DNA from: Asparagopsis taxiformis
Taxonomy: Eukaryota > Rhodophyta > Florideophyceae > Bonnemaisoniales > Bonnemaisoniaceae
DNA: 64,000 bases
Direction: 5' to 3'
NCBI GenBank assembly: GCA_030407315.1
Contig: JALQPE010002041.1
Coordinates: 62,001 to 126,000 of the forward strand
Shown here piece after piece: positions 27,657-36,611 of the stretch. The notes under the pieces are model-generated. The model made no database searches, was not told the origin of the DNA, and saw only the letters and a list, made by a program, of their open reading frames with translations. Position 1 is the stretch's first letter, and every line of letters starts with the position of its first letter. The translations under genes and the position numbers were made by a program.

Positions 27657-29459
27657 TTAGTGGGACATAGCTCTCCAACGCTTGGACAGGCCCCGGAAAT
27701 GCCCCTGGCTCTCCATCTCGGCTGCAGCAATAGCTACATACGAATCACTGGGTGGAGCACCATCTTCACCTTTGCTCACATCACCCAATAGAGTGCGCAA
27801 GTATAGCTCCTCCCCATAATCTTCCGTAGCGGCAAGCTCACCTTCAACAGTAAAGTCACCAAATGTGTCCGAGCTCATTTTCGCTGGTGCCAACTTTCGG
27901 CCAAGCAGTGCACTGCGTGGTTGTGCGTTCTGCCTCTCTTTCCAGTGGTTCTGCAATTCGATCAAATCGTCTCGCACATCGGACAGCTCTTCACTTGTCG
28001 TGTACGTAAACAGCAGACCAAGAACGGGCTCCAGCGACGGGTGGTTGCGCTTCTCCTTTAGGAACGATAGGAGGCCGGAATGTTGGAGCAAACGCGTCGT
28101 CAAAACGGGACAGCGGGAAAACAGCAATGACAAGATTTCGGTAATACGCACAATTACCAAGTCCTTGTCACCAAACTTGTTTGCAACATGTAGCAAAGCC
28201 TCCATGAGTTGGTGCTCCCCAACAAACATGTCAACGAGGCAAGAATCTTCAAATATATCACATGCCTCGCGGAGGAGGTCGATTACAGCGAGCCGTCTAC
28301 GACCCAATAAACCATCGGCCCGTAGAATTTGAACAAGGGCTTCGGTTTGAGCATTGATAATATCACCAATTGCAGTAATATTCAACGAGAACATAAGGGA
28401 ACGAATGGACATAAGACGCGAGGAGCGCGCAGTACGATAGGCTGCCAGCAGTGAAGAAAACAGCTGCATGGCAGGTATAAATACATCCAGAGGAGCGTTG
28501 ACAGCGGCTCTAAAGATTTGTTCCAAGGGAGCAGGCTTGCGCAAGAGGTCGAGATGATCTCTAGCATCATTATAAATCGCCGATGTAACCAACGAAAGGT
28601 TACCGGCATAGATGACGTCAGCTCGTTCATCATAATCTTCATGTTTGCGAGGAAGGGACATTGCTCTTGCGGCCATCTCAGTCATAGCGGATGCACAACC
28701 AGCAAGAGTAGCGACAGCATGTTCGCGCTTCTCCGACTCGGTCTGATCGATGGTTGCTGCCACAGCCACAAAAGTATCAGCGAGTTTTTTCTGCACATGC
28801 GCGGCACCCAGCATTGCCACCGCACGTTTATGGGCGGGCAAAATCGCAGCAGCAGCCAGAGGATCATAAACGCGCGTACCGACAAGACGCGGCAACAAAT
28901 CAGCACAAGGCTGCAGGGCGACATGTGTAACCAGCTTATCAACCAATCCGGTGTTCAAAAGGGCGGTAGCGGTATTCTTTGGATTATCGTGCAACAAGGA
29001 GCGCAACAACAGCGCCACATTATTCGCCAACGCTTCGTCCAGTTTATGCGGCGGCACAGCGAAGACATCGACGAGCTTGCGAATGAGGTCCGGACGGGCC
29101 GAAAGGGCGTCACGTAGCGACGCAGGCCCGGCACGAAGAAGTGTGGCGGCGACCCACGAGCGTTGGAGACGCTCGCGCGGCGGATTGGGCTTGTCGGCGC
29201 ACGGGTCTGCGTCGCCGGCGGCGACGCGCACCAAGTCGGCGAGAAGGGTCGGGTCGGCGGAGATCAACGTCGCGGCCGAGGTGACATGGTCTGGAGAGGC
29301 GACGTTTCGAAGAGCGGCGAGGGAGTCGACGAGTTGTGGTGCTGTGAGATCTTTGAGACGCGGCTTACGTGCGGATGGCACGTCTTTTATTGCGGGCTTG
29401 GCGTCCTTGCGCGCGCGCCTTCTTCGCAGGAACACGGTGGTGACGGTTGGTAGACCCAT
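27657..29459 (-). CDS. SAPS-family protein (PP6 regulatory subunit-like)
   Basis: 600 residues from the ATG at 29459 (MGLPTVTTVFLRRRRARKD); the frame is open upstream to 29612 but that part looks like a leader. The body is an all-helical repeat fold. Segments that agree with SAPS proteins are CADLLPRLVGT (plant and yeast: LLRLVGTDE), the DGLLGRRRLAVIDLLREAC stretch (SAPS: PLGxxRLxVVEL), and the following RITEILSLLF. A shorter C-terminal tail is acidic (VEGELAATEDYGEELY). SAPS proteins bind the PP6 (Sit4) catalytic subunit and steer it in cell-cycle and Golgi/TOR pathways. The match is remote but spread over the whole length; an ARM-repeat protein of another type remains possible. No PP6 catalytic gene is in this window. 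Confidence 0.6.
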   Translation of the reverse strand: MGLPTVTTVFLRRRRARKDAKPAIKDVPSARKPRLKDLTAPQLVDSLAALRNVASPDHVTSAATLISADPTLLADLVRVAAGDADPCADKPNPPRERLQRSWVAATLLRAGPASLRDALSARPDLIRKLVDVFAVPPHKLDEALANNVALLLRSLLHDNPKNTATALLNTGLVDKLVTHVALQPCADLLPRLVGTRVYDPLAAAAILPAHKRAVAMLGAAHVQKKLADTFVAVAATIDQTESEKREHAVATLAGCASAMTEMAARAMSLPRKHEDYDERADVIYAGNLSLVTSAIYNDARDHLDLLRKPAPLEQIFRAAVNAPLDVFIPAMQLFSSLLAAYRTARSSRLMSIRSLMFSLNITAIGDIINAQTEALVQILRADGLLGRRRLAVIDLLREACDIFEDSCLVDMFVGEHQLMEALLHVANKFGDKDLVIVRITEILSLLFSRCPVLTTRLLQHSGLLSFLKEKRNHPSLEPVLGLLFTYTTSEELSDVRDDLIELQNHWKERQNAQPRSALLGRKLAPAKMSSDTFGDFTVEGELAATEDYGEELYLRTLLGDVSKGEDGAPPSDSYVAIAAAEMESQGHFRGLSKRWRAMSH

Positions 29460-30850
29460 TGCATTTCGTGGCGGGATGCGGTTGCGATGGGCGTGGGCAC
29501 AGTTGGGTGTGGTGTTGGTATTATAATTCAGAACGGACGAAGGGTCGGAGGGGGAATCGGTGTGGCGGCGCGATGTGCATTGCGCATTTACATAGTCACG
29601 TTGAAATGGCAACTGGTCAGTGATAATTGGATGATTGACCAGAACGTGGCATTTGTAACTATGTCACGCTGTCAGATTTCAAGTCGCCAACGCACTGCGC
29701 GTCGGCGCGGTTGGAGTATGATACGGGCGTGAGTTGTAGCATCTCTCACAATCTGAGTGGCATCTCGTTATGGCCTACTCAGCATTTGTACCAATCACAT
29801 AGCTGCATGGCAGTACAGTCGGAATGAATGAAAGCAGTTTGCAGGCAAACTGTAAGGCACGTGCCTGCCAGCGTTCGGCCGGTCTGAGAGCTCGATACAT
29901 TGTGATGATTTCGGAAGCAGCCAATCAGCGTATCGCTTCTTGTTGCACACACGCAAATCCATGAAAATTACCGTAATTTTTTGAAATTATCTACAAACCT
30001 TGCACGCAATGCCTCTCGTTCGAGCCAACGCCTCCTGGTTTCAACTTATTTTTCCCTAATTGATCGATATATCTCCAGAAGTTGTTCGCGGCTCCCCATT
30101 CGGCAGCTAGGTCAGCGCCGTAAGGACATTGCATGCCAGACGAATCGGGGACTCGAAAATAAAACTGGTGGCGGATGTGTGTAAATATGAAATATCTCGA
30201 GGTTCTCGCCGTTGGTTGGCTACAGCTCAGATTGACGACAAGCAACTACCAATAGTTTCTCCTTACCTTGTTCATCTCGTATCACAATGCAATGCAATTG
30301 CTTCCAACAGGGCCAACCACGGCTTGCACCGTTACGAATTGGAACGACTTACGGCACATCTACGTGCACCTCGTTTCGCTGATGTAGCTCGCACGATTCC
30401 TGCACGCACATTTCTCCCGTGAGGGAATATGACACGATCATCCTGTTTCATTCCTCTTTTTCTTTCAATCAGCTGTCGCCATTCTGTAAACACGCGCTGC
30501 CGTCAGTACAACTCGCCATCATTTCGACGGAAAACTTCCATCGACTCGGCAGGTTGTGCACACGTGCTCAACTCGTTGCTTAGACATGAAACATATGCCA
30601 GCAATGGCGGACAACGGCGAGTGATCACTCACGATAACATTGCTGCACACTCGAGTTTTTCCTGATCCCTTTCTTCCCAATCACTCACGCCCCATCACTG
30701 ACCAAGAATCGCCTTCCCGTTTCCGTCCTCGTTGAAACAGTCGATATTCCTTGCTGTGCTTTAGCGAAAATGCGCACCTGCCCTACTCGTCGCAGTCAAT
30801 TTGTCTACATAGTTAGCACTAAATTTCTATACTGTACACATACCAAGTCT
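29460..30850. other. Region between SAPS-like gene and CHGN-like gene
   Basis: 1.4 kb. The first part is the SAPS gene's G-poor leader. A possible two-exon frame at 30129-30665 is listed separately. The rest (about 29750-30100 and 30670-30850) shows no gene. The region includes the 3' end of the CHGN-like gene at 30851. Confidence 0.4.
30129..30665 (+). CDS. Weak candidate: spliced small protein
   Basis: A frame from 30129 to about 30419 (MHARRIGDSKIK onward) reaches TGA right after CCC|GTGAGG; joining from this donor to the CAG ending at 30470 (TTTCTTTCAATCAG) would continue in frame to TGA at 30665, giving about 158 residues. The first exon contains VSPYLVHLVSQCNAI and ELERLTAHLRAPRFADVA, which look amphipathic. 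I recognise no family. The intron would be only ~51 nt, shorter than the others here, and its branch site is not the CTAAC type. The second part is rich in Ser, Arg and Cys. This is a low-certainty gene. Confidence 0.25.
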
Positions 30851-32557
30851 TCAAACTGGAGCAGCATTCTTCGTTAAACTCGACATATCGACGTTGGCCC
30901 TGGATAACAACCTGGCCAAGTCATCTTGGCTCCCAACAGTCATATACACAGTTCGCATGCACGCCTCGTAGTGTTCATTACGTTCACAATCCTTTCCATG
31001 CCACTTGTGCTGTAAACCAGGTTCAACACTTCTCAACACTCCGTAATGTTCACTATCCCTGAACCGGTTATACAGAAACACGTCTTCAGAGCCCCATCCT
31101 GAAAATTGCCTCTCCTCATTTCCGCCAAATCCACCAACAGCATCAAAGTCATCCCGATACATGCACGCCATTCCATAACTACTCCTTCGCCAAATACCGT
31201 CCCGACTCGACAGTCCCTTCCCATGCGGATACAACGAAAACATCACTGGAAACCAGACCTGGTACCCATTCACAATATTCACCCGACAATTCTGCAAAAA
31301 GTTGCCTCCGAGCACCAAATCCGTATCCGCCAGAAACATGACCTCCCCAAGCGGCACCAGTTTCGCCGCTTCACGCATTGCAACCGCTCTCGAAAACTTG
31401 CCATTCTCATCCCCTCGATTCGATATAACCTCAAACCTCGCATCCGTCAACTCCTTGTGCCTCCGCCCGACCGCGCGCACCATGCTCGCCTCCGCCTCTG
31501 TTGTCGACACAACAATGCGCACCAAATTGGTATGCGAGGCGGCGAAATAATCTGCAAACATCTTCAGAAACGCAGCCAACCGATGCGGCCGGGACGAATA
31601 CGCCAGTAACACGTGTATGCGAACACGCTCTGTCGGACGCACAAATGACGCCTCACATTCATGTCCATATCCGCGCGTCAATGTCACAATCCTTCGTACA
31701 GCTTGCGACCCTGACGCCGTTGCGATTCTTCCACCAATATTCACAATGGTCTGATAACCATCCTGACGCGTCGTACGCATGTACGCAACCGGCACATGCA
31801 CATCTGTCAGACGCGCTGACACGTCCTTCTCGACCACTGCGGTTGCGACGCGAACGGCATCGTCCAGATCGGTGTCCAGACCGGCCGCCAATGCGTCGAC
31901 AGTCTGAACAGCGGGTCGGTCGGGATGGAAGTAGTAGCGTCGTCGATCGATTGTGGCGAAGACGTCATCGAAATCGCGCGGCTGTTTGGCGCTGCGTCGG
32001 CCGGATATCTCTGCCGTGTCCGGGCCTCGTCTGAGCGATTCGTGCAGGACGGAGTGCTGTGACGAGAGCGTGCATTTGGAGAGCTGTGTGTTTATTACTC
32101 CAGACGTTGTGACAGAGTTTGTATCGGGGATGTTTTCCTGCGAGATTTGGTGCGCGATGACGCCGGCGTCCACTACGCGCACGGGGGCGTCGTCTTCGGG
32201 CGCGTCTTGGATTAGATGCGGTGGGAATCGAGGTGTGCGGCTGTCGAAAGATGAGACGGAGCGGGAATAGTTGAACTGTGAGAGGAGAAATAATAAAATG
32301 AAGAAAGCGGTGGTGAGGACGACGCTATGGCTACCGAAGGAGCGTCGATGCTTGGATGCATAGGACAAGCGGTTGAACATTTTGGGACGGGCGAATAGGT
32401 TTGCATTTCTGCGCATCGGATGGGGCGGGATTTGAACTGTGGAGGTTTGAGATGTCGCTGTGGTGCCGCTGAGAGTGGTCGGGGACGGACGCGTCATGGC
32501 GGCGAAAATATCGCTCGTTGCCGTGGCGGAGTGGGGAGAGACAGGCACGGGGGACAT
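30851..32557 (-). CDS. Chondroitin GalNAc-transferase-like (CHGN) glycosyltransferase
   Basis: 568 residues, type II: a cytosolic Ser/Thr-rich tail, one span (residues 79-95, VVLTTAFFILLFLLSQF), then a long lumenal part. The transferase region is C-terminal, about 312-540. RIHVLLAYSSRPHRLAAFLKMFADYF opens it; MFLADTDLVLGGNFLQN holds the DTD metal site (411-413). Then NGYQVWFPVMFSLYP, GIWRRSSYGMACMYRDDF, GGF and SGWGSEDVFL (487-494), and HKWHGKDC near the end. This order and spacing follow the CHGN Pfam family, whose animal members extend chondroitin with GalNAc or GlcUA. The acceptor in an alga is unknown. The lumenal stem has few cysteines. Several sulfotransferase-like genes in this window point to a related glycan pathway, but linkage is inference. 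Confidence 0.8.
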   Translation of the reverse strand: MSPVPVSPHSATATSDIFAAMTRPSPTTLSGTTATSQTSTVQIPPHPMRRNANLFARPKMFNRLSYASKHRRSFGSHSVVLTTAFFILLFLLSQFNYSRSVSSFDSRTPRFPPHLIQDAPEDDAPVRVVDAGVIAHQISQENIPDTNSVTTSGVINTQLSKCTLSSQHSVLHESLRRGPDTAEISGRRSAKQPRDFDDVFATIDRRRYYFHPDRPAVQTVDALAAGLDTDLDDAVRVATAVVEKDVSARLTDVHVPVAYMRTTRQDGYQTIVNIGGRIATASGSQAVRRIVTLTRGYGHECEASFVRPTERVRIHVLLAYSSRPHRLAAFLKMFADYFAASHTNLVRIVVSTTEAEASMVRAVGRRHKELTDARFEVISNRGDENGKFSRAVAMREAAKLVPLGEVMFLADTDLVLGGNFLQNCRVNIVNGYQVWFPVMFSLYPHGKGLSSRDGIWRRSSYGMACMYRDDFDAVGGFGGNEERQFSGWGSEDVFLYNRFRDSEHYGVLRSVEPGLQHKWHGKDCERNEHYEACMRTVYMTVGSQDDLARLLSRANVDMSSLTKNAAPV

Positions 32558-33885
32558 TTAGATGTTGCGGAATAAGTCGGAGAGGGATTTGACAACGGCC
32601 CGGTCGGCTTCATGGTCATGCGACTGGGAATGTTGTAGCGGTATAAAAAGGACGGGGACGGCAGAATCGGGGGAAGGATACCAGTTGTGTCGGGGAACGC
32701 AGATGCTATTGGCCCCCGTTGTAAACGTTGATTGCTGTCTCGTAACGGAAAATTTTCTACACGTGTTGACATTTGCCTAGTTTGCCCGGCCAAGTTTCTT
32801 CGCCTTTTGTGTCTTGTGCATGGCTGGACTACAACCGTGTACTATTCAACGGTCGAATTCATGTGCCTGCCGTGATATTATAACGCGTGTACACGTGAGA
32901 CAGACAGCTTTTGTTTTGGAGTACAAGTTGTTCTGTATAATTTAGTAGCCGTTCTTTCCTGCTCCATTGTCATGTAAGCTTGTGCTCCATCCCTTCCCAC
33001 TCGCGTGAGTGCATCACCCTCGCTTGTGTCCATTCAGATTTGCACATTTGCTGCCCAACTTCGAACCGTTTGCAAGATGTTGCATACTGAATCAGTGATG
33101 GATTATCTTCCGGCTTGCAAATTCACAGCCCTAGTAGTCTAAAAATCACGTGTTTCCCGATGCATTTTACGACACTGTTGATTTTTGCACAAGTTCAACA
33201 CCACTCTTTCACGCGGGAGTGGGGAAACGACACACACATATTATGTGCAACATTCCTATATCGCAGCGAGATAGATCTAGACTGCAACGAGGCGCACATG
33301 GATAGAAGTAGCTTTGCTGGTATTACGTGCGCACCAAGAAATCAGTTAATATTGGCATCATCTCTCATGTGGATTAGCGTTGTTACTACTGTCGCCGAGG
33401 TGAAGCTATTACACATGATTGTACATCAATCCTGCAGGCATCCTACCATTTGCCTACCGAATAAATTCAACAGCCGCAGCTGCTGGACTCAACGTTCTCA
33501 CCATCTCATCCATACGCACTTCTCAATGCCATCAGTTCTTCCCTGTCGCTGCACGTGCCGAACAGCGTGTTCAACATGACGCAAACCAATCATCGAGATG
33601 AGCAAGAATCTCTCGAGATCCAATGCCAACCACTCCAGCAGCACCACGAAACAGAATTACCTATCCACAACAGCGCAAGCCGCCCTTCAATTAAGATATT
33701 GATCTCCGGAAAAACAGCCGCCACCACTGAAAAAATTTCCACAATTTAGCCAGTCCAAAAGAGCCCACCAACCGTCCCATCCGCATCGCACCGGCGCGGC
33801 CATCATCACCCGCGTCGATGAAACAACCCGCCAACACAACCTCAACCAGCCCACATCCCTCCAGCATCAGTTCCATCTACTCGTC
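32558..33885. other. Region between CHGN-like gene and CDP-DAG synthase
   Basis: 1.3 kb, with the CHGN leader on the left and the CDP-DAG synthase promoter on the right. A 154-codon plus-strand frame (33115-33579) and a second one from 33419 with INPAGILPFAYRINSTAAAAG are open but lack good starts, donors or acceptors, so I do not call genes. The last 60 bases before the ATG at 33886 are G-poor, as in other leaders here. Confidence 0.4.
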
Positions 33886-35031
33886 ATGATCCCCTCCCGT
33901 ATCTGCGCCCAATGTCTCCAAATGCCCTCCCAGCAGCCAGCATTCCTCCCCCAAATCGCGCTTCCCTGTCGCCAATCCTTCTTCCAATCGCTCTCCAATC
34001 GTTCGCCACAATCGCGTCCGCGCCGCCCGAGATCCCATTCCCGTCCCCTCCGCCCCGTCATGACCAGTAATAACGATATGCACCGCACAACCCCCGACGA
34101 AACTCCACTTTCAATTTCCGCGTCCCGCGCCAGACGATTCAAAGTGCAACGCAGAATTGCCGTTGGCTTTGCAATGGGCGCCGTGGTCATCGCTTTCGTC
34201 TTCTCCGGCCGCTGGGTCTTCCTGGCCGGCATGCTGACCTTGAGCCTTATGGGTCTTTATGAATATTATAGAATGGTCGCTGCAAAGGGGCATCTACCTG
34301 CCTATAAGATGGGACTGGGTGTAACCGCAGCGACAATGATCTCAAGTGCATGCGCACCTACATTGGCTGATGTTGTATTTCCGGTGGGTGGCACCATGAT
34401 TTGTATATATCTTCTCTTTCGTCGCCACAAGATTGCGACAATTGCTGATATTAGCACGACCTTCATGGGGCTTTTCTATGCGGGGTATCTCCCAAGTTTC
34501 TGGATTCGTCTGCATGAATATACAGCATCCTCAGCCCAAAATGTGGTTGGGAACGCAGTAGCTAAACTGTGGCCTGCTGCATTCGGATTTCAACCGACTA
34601 TTACCGTCGGTTCTCTGCTGGTTTTTTGGACCTGGCTTGCGGCTGCTAGTGCGGACATAGGCGCTTTCTTCATAGGTCGCACGTATGGTCGAACGAGGTT
34701 TAGTAATATCAGTCCAAAGAAGACTGTCGAAGGCGCCGTTGCAGGCTTTTGTTGCTCAGCTTCTGTGTCTATGCTTGGCGCATATCTACTGCAATGGCCT
34801 GTTTGGTGGGCTACAGGTGCCATTTATGGTACCACCGTTGGTGTTGTCGGACTATGCGGTGACTTGTTTGAGAGCTGTTTCAAACGAGATGTTGGGTGGA
34901 AAGACAGTGGCTCGCTCTTCCCTGGCCATGGTGGAATTTTAGATAGGGCTGATAGTTATGTTCTTATCGCCCCACTTGTATATTTCTTTGCGACTCGCGT
35001 TCTGCCCATGATTGCAGGATGCTTGAGGTAA
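33886..35031 (+). CDS. CDP-diacylglycerol synthase (phosphatidate cytidylyltransferase), plastid type
   Basis: 381 residues from the ATG at 33886. The first ~75 residues (MIPSRICAQCLQMPSQQ and following Arg/Ser/Pro-rich stretch) resemble a transit peptide. There are at least six hydrophobic spans from residue ~88 on. The CDS signature is complete near the C-terminus: DLFESCFKRDVGWKDSGSLF followed by PGHGGILDRADS, with the Asp residues that bind metal and CTP. Before it, ASADIGAFFIGRTYGRTRF and ISPKKTVEGAVAGF are the conserved S..D and K..EG elements. The enzyme makes CDP-diacylglycerol from phosphatidate and CTP, feeding phosphatidylglycerol synthesis. The bacterial-like length and leader suggest the plastid isoform rather than the ER one. 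Confidence 0.9.
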   Translation: MIPSRICAQCLQMPSQQPAFLPQIALPCRQSFFQSLSNRSPQSRPRRPRSHSRPLRPVMTSNNDMHRTTPDETPLSISASRARRFKVQRRIAVGFAMGAVVIAFVFSGRWVFLAGMLTLSLMGLYEYYRMVAAKGHLPAYKMGLGVTAATMISSACAPTLADVVFPVGGTMICIYLLFRRHKIATIADISTTFMGLFYAGYLPSFWIRLHEYTASSAQNVVGNAVAKLWPAAFGFQPTITVGSLLVFWTWLAAASADIGAFFIGRTYGRTRFSNISPKKTVEGAVAGFCCSASVSMLGAYLLQWPVWWATGAIYGTTVGVVGLCGDLFESCFKRDVGWKDSGSLFPGHGGILDRADSYVLIAPLVYFFATRVLPMIAGCLR

Positions 35032-35336
35032 TGAATGGTTTCAATTCGTTATACCGTATTTAAACTGTTTATAGTCGAGTGATCGACACTGTGTGTCGCA
35101 AATGTGCTGATGAATATGCTGATGTTGAAGTTGAATGTAAGATAATTACTCTTACTTGATTACAGCTCTTAGACGCCTTAATTTGTGCCAGCAGATCCCA
35201 ACAAGCTTGGCGTCATTCAGGGAACGCTCCTTATCCCAAAGTAATGCCGCATAAAGGTTCAGTTGTGAAGAAAATACAAACTCTTGTTTGTATCCTTCAT
35301 CGCATGTCTGTGAACAGCTTGACAAACTTTGAATGC
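35032..35336. other. Intergenic, CDP-DAG synthase 3' side
   Basis: 305 bases. A 62-codon minus-strand frame at 35152-35340 (ALLWDKERSLNDAKLVGICW) is open but not recognised and could belong to the pseudogene-like stretch to its right. Nothing else is visible. Confidence 0.3.
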
Positions 35337-36111
35337 TCAAGTATCAGCTGAACAGCTGATTCGAAGTTGAATGCACTGTGAACACAGCACAGTGGACTTG
35401 TTGCCGCAAGTCTCCAACAAATTGGTGACAATAGCTTGTGGGCCTCGAAAGGAATAGTGAAAAACACCCATTAGGACAAGGTCTCCTGATCGAAAACTAA
35501 GAGTTCGCCTTGTGTCGTGAACTGTTTTTTTAGTGCCTCCTTTGAACAAAACTGTGTTATGAATATTCAACTGCAACTAACCAATTACTCTCTCAACGAC
35601 TAAGCCACCTTCTTAATTGATGATTGAGGATTGATGATGACTATCCATCTTTTCACACATTCTTTGATGTAACAAGTAATGTTGGCGAATCTTTTCCATG
35701 GAGTTGACCTGAAAGTAGGCAAAATAAAGATCAAGTACGACTTCTAAAATCACACATTTCCAACACTATAAACTTCGGATATCCATGTTGGATTGCAAAC
35801 TGGGAGTCTGTTCTCTCATCAGTGACTTATCGTGTGTTGCACTCGTTAAACCAAGGACATAGAATGGATACTCGAGATGAAAACAATGCTTGAATGTCGC
35901 AATTAACGGTACTGGTGAGCAACTCCTGGGGGCTTAATCATGTTCAACAGGGGAAGTCGAAATGTTCCAGATCCGTCCTGGTCTCAATGACAACTTCACG
36001 TGATGCATGCCATAATTCAGTTGAATAAATTGCTGAAAATCAGCCCACACATTCTCCAACCTCTGATCAGCAATATCCCCAACATCTAAGCGCCTGTTGT
36101 GGCGATCAAGT
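35337..36111 (-). pseudogene. Probable decayed gene: one frame with four in-frame stops
   Basis: On the minus strand a single frame runs about 775 nt with stops only at 35936 (TAA), 35768 (TAG), 35615 (TAA) and about 35579 (TAG), until a final stop at 35337. The segments between look protein-like: VWADFQQFIQLNYGMHHVK and RPGRIWNISTSPVEHD, then IATFKHCFHLEYPFYVLGLT, then NSMEKIRQHYLLHQRMCEK, then NIHNTVLFKGGTKKTVHD and SGDLVLMGVFHYSFRGPQAI. Random DNA of this composition should show roughly a dozen stops in that length. No frameshift is needed. I do not recognise the protein. It could be a recently broken gene, a transposon relic, or a gene whose stops lie in introns, although no clean GTAAG donors flank them. 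Confidence 0.4.
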
Positions 36112-36176
36112 TCTACTTACTTTCGACCCGCCGTACCTGTGAGACATTTTCAGTTAACCATCTTGTCGACGTTATC

Positions 36177-36531
36177 ATGGCGAGTGGTCATGCTTCGAGG
36201 CAGTGGCTAGAAGCGTTCAAATTCACAATCTATGTTACCACACCAATTGCCGCCACAATCCTCCTCGGCACAGGAGCGTATCCCTATTTGCAACGCATGA
36301 TCGAATCGGTAAGCTTTACCTGTCAAAATCACGGCTATCCAACTGTTCACTCTGTCTAAGAACACCACTGCAACCTACAATTTGATTCTAACCGAGCTGG
36401 CGAAAATACAGAAATCCTACGTTGTGTATCCTGCCGAGGGGCCAAGGCCGCCATCTTCCGCTTCTGAAATCGCCACAGCTAGGGCGGAACGAAGAAACAA
36501 ACTGGCAATTGCCAATTCTAGAGAAAACTAA
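36177..36531 (+). CDS. PET100-like cytochrome c oxidase assembly factor
   Basis: Two exons, 36177-36308 and 36412-36531, giving 83 residues. The 103-nt intron begins GTAAGC, carries a TTCTAACC branch site 20 nt before the end and stops at ATACAG. Splicing joins MIES to KSYVVYPAEGPRPP, which matches the (S)YVVYPxExPRPP block of plant PET100-like proteins. Upstream, WLEAFKFTIYVTTPIAATILL is the single membrane helix of PET100 (consensus EIxKFGxYVxxP). The tail (SEIATARAERRNKLA) is the usual charged helix. PET100 helps assemble complex IV in the mitochondrial inner membrane. The 3' end faces EPSP synthase, with 80 nt between the stop codons. Identification is by motif and length; I rate it good. 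Confidence 0.8.
36309..36411 (+). other. Intron of the PET100-like gene
   Basis: 103 nt with GTAAGC, TTCTAAC and ACAG. An alternative acceptor at 36360 (CTAAG) would keep the frame but would insert 17 residues not expected in the family. Confidence 0.75.
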
Positions 36532-36611
36532 CCCAAATGCCACTAAGCTCAAATATACGCACAAGTCTTCTCTTGTTCCAACACATATGTGTATAAATCA
36601 ACATCAACGAA

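Noticed and set aside
33115..33579. 154-codon plus-strand frame upstream of CDP-DAG synthase
   Set aside because: Starts in an intergenic stretch, no recognisable motif, no G-poor leader, and overlapping frames look equally plausible.
35100..35660. Possible C/D-box snoRNA cluster (several TGATGA and CTGA boxes)
   Set aside because: Boxes are not paired at the right spacing with terminal stems, and a protein-like minus-strand frame explains the region better.
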